A stretch of DNA of 64,000 bases from NCBI GenBank assembly GCA_020850535.1, contig JADZEM010000068.1, positions 62,001 through 126,000 of the forward strand. Direction: 5' to 3'. The notes below the pieces were generated by a model that was given only the letters and a program-made list of their open reading frames with translations, searched no databases and was not told the DNA's origin. This stretch comes from Chloroflexota bacterium (GTDB lineage Bacteria > Chloroflexota > UBA6077 > JACCZL01). Positions 58,907 to 64,000 of the stretch are shown here, piece by piece. A program made the translations under genes and the position numbers. Positions within the stretch are counted from its first letter, which is position 1, and the number at the start of each line of letters is the position of its first letter.

Positions 58907-61900
58907 GCCGCACGCGCCCCACCCGCGGGCCGGCCTCGGCCCAGGCGGCGCTGGTCCGCCTGGAGGGGGTCGAGGATTGCGTCGCCCATCTGGCCGGCGG
59001 GCGCTCGGTCGCCGTGCTCGAAGTCTCCGGGGTCGACTTCGGCCTGCGCGGCGAGCAGCAGCAGGAGGTCCTGGTCGCCGGCTTCGCCGCCTTCCTCAAC
59101 GGGCTGACCTTCCCAGTCCAAATCCTGGTCCGGGTCCAGCCGACTGACCTCCGCCGCTACTTCGAGGACCTCAGGCGCGTCGCCCTGCGCGAGCCGAACC
59201 GGGCGCTCTCTGCCCTGGCCCGCGACCACGTCGACTTCGTCCACCGCCTGGCCCGCGACAAGACGCTGCTCGAGCGCCGCTTCTACGTCGTCGTCCCGGC
59301 TGATGCGCGGGGCGCCGGTCCGGTGGGCGGGCTCTGGCCGTTCGGCCGCCGGCGGGAGCGCGGCGACGCGGCCCTCGCCGACCGGCGGCGGCTGGCGGTC
59401 CGCTGCGACCAGGTCCGGGCGGGGCTCGAGCGCTGCGGCCTCGCGGTCCACCGCCTCGGCGACGCGGAGCTGGCCCAGCTCTGGCACGCCTGCTGGTCGC
59501 CGGAGCTGGCCCGGACCCAGCGGCTGAAGCGGCACCTCTCGGAGTACACCCACCTGGTCGTCCGCACCGACAGGCCGGTCGCCGACGCCGGGCCGGCTGG
59601 AGCCGCCCGGGAACGCACCGTCGACCCCGCGCCGACCTCGGGACCGGCCGAGCCGGACACTGGCGACGGCCGTGGCGTCCGGCTGCCGTTCTTGCCGGTC
59701 GGCCGGCGCGGGGCCCCGGCACCGCTCGGCCCGGACGAGCGTCGCTTCGCGCTCGGAGCCCGGACGCTCGCCGATCTCGTCGCCCCGGCCGCCTTCGTCG
59801 TCCGCGACGACCACGTGCGCCTGGAGCGGCAGTACGTCCGGGGGATCCTGGTCACGAACTTCCCGCGCACCGTCGAGCCGGGCTGGCTCACCCGCCTGAT
59901 CGACTTCCAGGAGCCGCTCGAGCTCGCGATCCACGTCGAGCCACTCGACTCGGGCCAGATCATCCGCCAGCTCGGCTACAAGCTGGTCCAGTTCCAGTCG
60001 TCGCGGCTGGTCGACGCCCGGTCCGGGCGGCTCGGCGATCCGGAACGCGAGGTCGCCTTCGAGGACGCCGAGACGCTGCGCGACCGGCTCCAGCGGGGCG
60101 AGGAGCGGGTCTTCTCGGTCGCGCTCTACCTCCTGCTGCGGGCGCCGAGCCTCCAGACCCTCGACGAGCTGACCCGGCGGGTCGAGGTCGAGCTGGACGG
60201 GATGATGGCCCAGTCGCGGGGCGCCCTGTTCGAGCAGGACCTGGCGTTCCGAGCGTGCCTGCCGGAGGGGCGGGGGACGCTGCCGATCTACCGCAACCTC
60301 GACACCTCGTCGCTCGCGACGACCTTCCCGTTCGCCTCGACGACGCTGAGCATGGAGCAGGGGGTGCTCTACGGCATCGCGACCACCAACAACTCGCCGG
60401 TCATCTTCGACCCGTTCGACGCCTCCCTGCTCAACGCCAACGAGGTGGTCTTCGCCAAGTCGGGCGCCGGCAAGAGCTACGCGACCAAGGTCAAGGCGCT
60501 GCGCTTCCTGCAGCGCGGGGTCGACTTCCTCGTCATCGACCCCGAGGACGAGTACCGCGCCGTCTGCGAGGCGGTCGACGGCCAGTACCTGCGGCTGGCC
60601 TCGTCGAGCCCGCACAAGCTGAACCCCTTCGACCTGCCGCCGCCCGACCCGACCGCCGACGAGGGCCGCGACCCGCTCGCCGAGCAGGTCGCGGCCGTGC
60701 TCGGGCTGCTCGAGGTGATGCTGGCAGCCCCCGGCCGCCCGCTCGGTCCGCGCGAGCGGGCGGTCCTGGATCGGGCCGTCTACCTGGCCTACGCGGCCCG
60801 GGGGATCGTCGCCGATCCGGCCACCCACGATCGGCCCCCGCCGCTGATGCGCGACCTGCTCGGCGAGCTCGACGCGCTGGCCGAGGACGACCGCGACGCC
60901 GAGGACCTGGCCGACCGGCTGCGGCGCTACGTCGAGGGGTCGCTGGCGGGTCTCTTCGGCGGGCCCACCAACGTCGCGCTCGACCGGCGCTTCGTCGTCT
61001 TCAACGTCCAGGCGCTAGAGGAGGAGCTGCGCCCGATCGGGATCCACCTGATCGCCAACTTCGTCTGGACGCTGGTCCGCCGCGAGAAGAAGCCGCGGCT
61101 GCTGGTCGTCGACGAGGCCTGGACGCTGATGCAGTACGAGGCCGGCGGCCAGTTCCTCGAGAGCATGGCCCGCCGGGCCCGCAAGTACTACCTGGGACTG
61201 GTCACGCTCACCCAGGACGTGGCCGACTTCCTCGAATCCGAGCACGGCCGCAAGGTGCTGACGAACGCCGCGATCAAGCTGCTGATGAAGCAAGACGCCT
61301 CGACGATCGGGCCGGTCGTGCGGGCGTTCGGGCTGGCCGAGGACGAGCGGGGGCTCCTGCTGGGGGCGGCCAAGGGGCAGGGGCTGCTCTTCGCCCGCGA
61401 CTCGCGGGTGGCGATCGAGATCAAGGCCAGCCCGGCCGAGCACACCTTGGCGACGACGGCCCCGAAGGAGATCGCCGACCGCGAGCGGGCCGCGCGGGAA
61501 CGGGCGCGGGCCGAACGCGCCGCCACCGAGCCGGCCGTCGCTCCGGGCGCGAGCCCCGAGCCCGGTCGCGACACCCGCCCGGTGGCGGTGGGCGATCCCC
61601 CACGCCGCCCGGCCCGGCGCGAGCGCCGCGCCAACGGGCGACCGGAGCGAGCCGAGGTGCCGGCGGTTGAGGGAGGGCCAAGGCCGCCCGACGACGAGCT
61701 GGAACGGGACTGGGCGTCTCTCGACGCCCGGGCCGACCTGGATCCCGAATCGGAGCGCGGGCGACCGCCCCCGACGCGAGAGGGAGCGCCTGATGACGAA
61801 CCGGCCCTGCGCCCCGGCGCCGAGGCCCGGCGCCGCGCGGCCGACGTGCCGAGCGTCCGACGGCCTTCGGACAGCCGCGAGCTGGCCGAGCGCCTCGTCG

Positions 61901-62394
61901 CCGAGGAGGAGGCGGGTAAGGCGGCGAGGGGGGAGCAGCGTCGGGCGGTGCGAGCGGAGGACGTCGTGCGAGGACGGTCGTTCGCCGCCGAGGACGCCGC
62001 TGCCCTGCGGCGGGCCGACGAGGACGCCGACCGTCGCGCCCGCAAGGAGGACACCGGCCGGCGCGACGGGCCCGGCCTCCGTTTGGACGGCGATCGGCGC
62101 GCGGACGTCGAGGTCGGCTGGGCAGTGGGGGGCCGTGGCGGACGCGCCGACGACGACGTACACGCTGCGAGTCGGTCACTCGGCGACCGTGCGCGCAGTT
62201 CCGATGGCCGCTCTGGCTCGACCAGCGCCGGTGACGACGTGGCCGGGGATGGCGACGACTGGCGGGCGCTGCTGGCGGAGGACGAACGGCGCCGGCACGA
62301 GGAAGACGCCGAGGAGGAAGAGCGTAGGCGACGCGAGGAGGACGACGAAGAGCTCGACCGGCGGCTCCGGAGCGAGCGGGAGGTGGGCAGGTGA
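58903..62394 (+). CDS. virB4: VirB4-like T4SS ATPase with long charged C-terminal extension
   Basis: An 1163-residue protein. The N-terminal VirB4 domain (LYYGIATTN-like VLYGIATTNNSPVIFDPFD) leads to the motor core: Walker A FAKSGAGKSYATKVKA (about residue 523), LVIDPEDEYRAV, Walker B LLVVDEAWTLMQYE (about 735) and LVTLTQDVADFLES. This is the HerA/VirB4 layout of the motor that powers a type IV secretion channel. Residues about 860-1163 are Arg/Glu/Asp/Pro-rich, low-complexity and predicted disordered, an addition not found in typical VirB4. GTGA overlap with the downstream primase. No coupling protein (VirD4) or relaxase follows in the window. Confidence 0.9.
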   Translation: MSRTRPTRGPASAQAALVRLEGVEDCVAHLAGGRSVAVLEVSGVDFGLRGEQQQEVLVAGFAAFLNGLTFPVQILVRVQPTDLRRYFEDLRRVALREPNRALSALARDHVDFVHRLARDKTLLERRFYVVVPADARGAGPVGGLWPFGRRRERGDAALADRRRLAVRCDQVRAGLERCGLAVHRLGDAELAQLWHACWSPELARTQRLKRHLSEYTHLVVRTDRPVADAGPAGAARERTVDPAPTSGPAEPDTGDGRGVRLPFLPVGRRGAPAPLGPDERRFALGARTLADLVAPAAFVVRDDHVRLERQYVRGILVTNFPRTVEPGWLTRLIDFQEPLELAIHVEPLDSGQIIRQLGYKLVQFQSSRLVDARSGRLGDPEREVAFEDAETLRDRLQRGEERVFSVALYLLLRAPSLQTLDELTRRVEVELDGMMAQSRGALFEQDLAFRACLPEGRGTLPIYRNLDTSSLATTFPFASTTLSMEQGVLYGIATTNNSPVIFDPFDASLLNANEVVFAKSGAGKSYATKVKALRFLQRGVDFLVIDPEDEYRAVCEAVDGQYLRLASSSPHKLNPFDLPPPDPTADEGRDPLAEQVAAVLGLLEVMLAAPGRPLGPRERAVLDRAVYLAYAARGIVADPATHDRPPPLMRDLLGELDALAEDDRDAEDLADRLRRYVEGSLAGLFGGPTNVALDRRFVVFNVQALEEELRPIGIHLIANFVWTLVRREKKPRLLVVDEAWTLMQYEAGGQFLESMARRARKYYLGLVTLTQDVADFLESEHGRKVLTNAAIKLLMKQDASTIGPVVRAFGLAEDERGLLLGAAKGQGLLFARDSRVAIEIKASPAEHTLATTAPKEIADRERAARERARAERAATEPAVAPGASPEPGRDTRPVAVGDPPRRPARRERRANGRPERAEVPAVEGGPRPPDDELERDWASLDARADLDPESERGRPPPTREGAPDDEPALRPGAEARRRAADVPSVRRPSDSRELAERLVAEEEAGKAARGEQRRAVRAEDVVRGRSFAAEDAAALRRADEDADRRARKEDTGRRDGPGLRLDGDRRADVEVGWAVGGRGGRADDDVHAASRSLGDRARSSDGRSGSTSAGDDVAGDGDDWRALLAEDERRRHEEDAEEEERRRREEDDEELDRRLRSEREVGR

Positions 62395-63638
62395 ACGGGA
62401 CCATCACGGCACGCTCCGGCCGCCACGACCTGGCGGTACTCAAGGCCGGCCATCCGATCGCCGACCTCGTCGCCGCGGCCGGCGTCGAGCTCGGGCGGGT
62501 CGGCGAGGCGCTGGTCGGTCGCTGCCCCTTCCACGCCGACGGCGGGCGCCCGAACCTGCACGTCTACCCATCCGCCGGTCGCTGGTGGTGCTACCGGTGC
62601 GGGGTCGGCGGCGACGTCGTCGACTGGGTCATGCGCCGCGATGGGCTCCCGTTTGCCGAGGCGTGTGCCCGCCTGGCCGGTCGCGCGGTGCCGCCCGGCC
62701 ACCCCGCCGTTGTCCGACCCTCGCCCGGGGCCCCACCGTCGCGCGAGCGGCGCCACTGGGACCGCCTGACGCTCGAGCAGCAGGTGGTGATGAACGTGGC
62801 GGCCACGGTCTACCGCCACCTGCTCTGGCGCGACGAGCGGGCGCGGGCGTACCTCCGCGCGCGGGGGATCCCGGACTGGGTCGCCCGCCAGTGCGGGCTC
62901 GGCTACGCCGACGGGCGCACGCTCGACGGCTACCTCCGCCGCCGCGGCGGGCTGCAGGTGGCCCAGGAGCTCGGGCTGCTCGGGCGACCGGAACGCGCGG
63001 ACAGCGGCCGGGCACCGCGCGAGCTGCTGGCCGGGCGGCTGGTCGTCCCCGAGATCCGCGGCGGACAGGTGATCTGGCTGATCGGGCGCGCCGTGCCGGA
63101 CGCCCTGCCCAGCGACGCCCCGCCGTACCTGGCACTGCCGGGCGAGCGACCGGTCCTCGGCCAGGAGCGAGCGGCCGGGCGGGTCGAGGTCGTCTGTGCC
63201 GAGGGCGTGTTCGACTGGCTGACCGCCCTCAGCTGGGGACTGGCGGCCTGGAGCCCGTGCGGCACGGCCCTCCCGCCCGACAAGCTCGGCTTCCTGGCCC
63301 GGGCACGGGTCGTCTGGGGCGCTTTCGACGGCGACCGGGGCGGCGCCGAGGGCGCCGAGCGCTTCGCCAGGCTGCTCGGCGCGCGGTTCCGCCCGCTGAC
63401 CCTGCCGCCCGGTCGCGATCTCAACGACCTGGGACGGGCCGGGCGGGCCGAGTTCTTCCGCCTGCTTGCCGAGGCCCGTCGCCAGACTGCCGCCCGGGAA
63501 GCAGCGCCATCCGCGACCGCCGCGTTCCAGGGGCCGGGGCGGGGTATCGGCGACGGTGACGACGTAGGCGGTGAGGCCGAACACGCTGCCCGGCCCGGGG
63601 ACCGGTCGGGCAGCGTCGGCCAGGGAGGCCAGCCATGA
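62391..63638 (+). CDS. DnaG-like primase (second copy)
   Basis: A 415-residue protein with the same layout as the gene at 8157: CHC2-type finger (GRCPFHADGGRPNLHVYP, W-W-C-Y-R-C-G-V-G-G-D), a helical middle (YLRARGIPDWVARQCGLGYA), and Toprim motifs VVCAEGVFDWL and WGAFDGDRGGAEGA. The finger is near-identical to the first copy (GRCPFHADGGRPN-x-HVYP), but the rest is clearly diverged, so these are paralogues rather than a recent duplication. GTG start overlapping virB4. Probably primes the transferred or replicating strand. Confidence 0.9.
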   Translation: MNGTITARSGRHDLAVLKAGHPIADLVAAAGVELGRVGEALVGRCPFHADGGRPNLHVYPSAGRWWCYRCGVGGDVVDWVMRRDGLPFAEACARLAGRAVPPGHPAVVRPSPGAPPSRERRHWDRLTLEQQVVMNVAATVYRHLLWRDERARAYLRARGIPDWVARQCGLGYADGRTLDGYLRRRGGLQVAQELGLLGRPERADSGRAPRELLAGRLVVPEIRGGQVIWLIGRAVPDALPSDAPPYLALPGERPVLGQERAAGRVEVVCAEGVFDWLTALSWGLAAWSPCGTALPPDKLGFLARARVVWGAFDGDRGGAEGAERFARLLGARFRPLTLPPGRDLNDLGRAGRAEFFRLLAEARRQTAAREAAPSATAAFQGPGRGIGDGDDVGGEAEHAARPGDRSGSVGQGGQP

Positions 63639-63922
63639 GACGGGCGGCGGCGCACCGTTGCGTCGGCAGGGGACGACGAGCGGCCGTCTCCCGGCACGTT
63701 GACCTTCGCGCGGCGGTCCTCCGGGCCGGGAAACGCCTCGGCTGGGACGAGCGGGAGGTCGTCGCCTTCGCCGAGGCGCTGGTCGGGCGGCCCTGGCGAC
63801 GCTGCTGCCGGACCTCCCTCGAAACGGTCCTCGGCGAGTACGTCGCCCTGGCGCAGATCATCCGCGCGAAGGCGGCGCGGCGCGCACGCCGCATGAACGG
63901 GGCGGAGGGCACGTATGCCTGA
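63635..63922 (+). CDS. Small basic protein of unknown function
   Basis: A 95-residue protein starting MRRAAAHRCVGRGRRAAVSR. It is basic, mostly helical, with LRAAVLRAGKRLGWDEREVVAFAEAL and LETVLGEYVALAQIIRAKAARRA (each quoted in part). No family recognised; a helical region like this suggests nucleic acid binding. ATGA overlap with the primase, and it overlaps the next frame by eight bases. Confidence 0.6.
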   Translation: MRRAAAHRCVGRGRRAAVSRHVDLRAAVLRAGKRLGWDEREVVAFAEALVGRPWRRCCRTSLETVLGEYVALAQIIRAKAARRARRMNGAEGTYA

Positions 63923-64000
63923 GGCGGCACTGGCGAGCTGTGGCGGGCCGGCAGACGCGGCCGTCGAGATTGTCGTCCGGGTGACCCTCGCCGACATCGC
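63915..64000 (+). CDS. Start of a further gene, cut by the window end
   Basis: An ATG at 63915 opens a frame (MPEAALASCGGPADAAVEI, then VVRVTLADI) that overlaps the previous gene by eight bases and runs past the window end. The overlap pattern matches the rest of the operon, so translation is plausible. No product can be assigned from 28 residues. Confidence 0.5.
   Translation, partial: MPEAALASCGGPADAAVEIVVRVTLADI

Noticed and set aside
61188-63584. 798-codon minus-strand frame opposite virB4 and primase
   Set aside because: Its translation is low-complexity Ser/Arg/Pro; the plus-strand frames have full VirB4 and primase motifs.
1-64000. CRISPR arrays, rRNA or tRNA genes
   Set aside because: No regularly spaced repeats, no rRNA-like stretches, and no cloverleaf with acceptor end was found by eye.

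Overview
The window is very GC-rich DNA from a bacterium. The gene content (Ycf46-like AAA protein with DUF1257/DUF2997, a Tad pilus locus with a LysM/BTAD giant protein, PrgI/VirB4-type secretion genes) fits a high-GC Chloroflexota such as Thermomicrobia better than an actinobacterium. This placement is an inference from protein flavour, not from a marker gene. No rRNA, tRNA or CRISPR array was seen. The region looks like a large mobile or plasmid-like element: SSB, two DnaG-like primases, a UvrD-type helicase, three toxin-antitoxin-like pairs and secretion/conjugation genes. No relaxase or coupling protein lies inside the window.

Layout. (1) 162-13462, all on the minus strand and tightly packed: a small TA-like pair, a radical SAM protein with a broken paralogue, a DUF2997-DUF1257-HNH-AAA(Ycf46-like) module, a coiled-coil protein, a RadC-type JAB protein, SSB, primase, helicase and several small unknown proteins. 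(2) 13618-17411: a minus-strand terminator, a DUF6883/DUF4926 pair, a non-coding stretch, and a MazEF-like pair bracketed by two direct copies of a roughly 100-nt repeat, then an XRE regulator. (3) 17551-31251, plus strand: a complete Tad/Flp pilus locus (CpaB, CpaE, CpaF, TadB, TadC, Flp pilin, three TadE/G-like pseudopilins, secreted proteins, a 1365-residue LysM/degenerate-FtsK/BTAD protein, prepilin peptidase). (4) 31359-53829: a DNA phosphorothioation defence island with less extreme GC. (5) 54300-64000, plus strand: T4SS-like genes (propeller protein, VirB6/TrbL-like, SLT-plus-C39 hydrolase, pilin-like, PrgI, VirB4), then a second primase and small proteins.

The defence island is the most interesting part. 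A divergent phosphorothioation-associated methyltransferase faces an operon of a small HTH regulator, cysteine desulfurase (SspA/DndA-like), DUF4007 nickase (SspB), ATPase (SspC), a 100-aa unknown, an 800-aa protein with two GHKL ATPase modules, a 721-aa protein with a receiver-like domain, PAPS-reductase-like SspD, and three restriction proteins resembling SspF, SspG and SspH (DndFGH-like). The SspABCD-SspFGH combination is a known defence type. What I do not recognise from described loci is the histidine-kinase-like/receiver-like pair, with its small leader gene, placed between sspC and sspD and translationally coupled. It suggests phosphorelay-style or ATP-driven sensing built into a phosphorothioate defence system.
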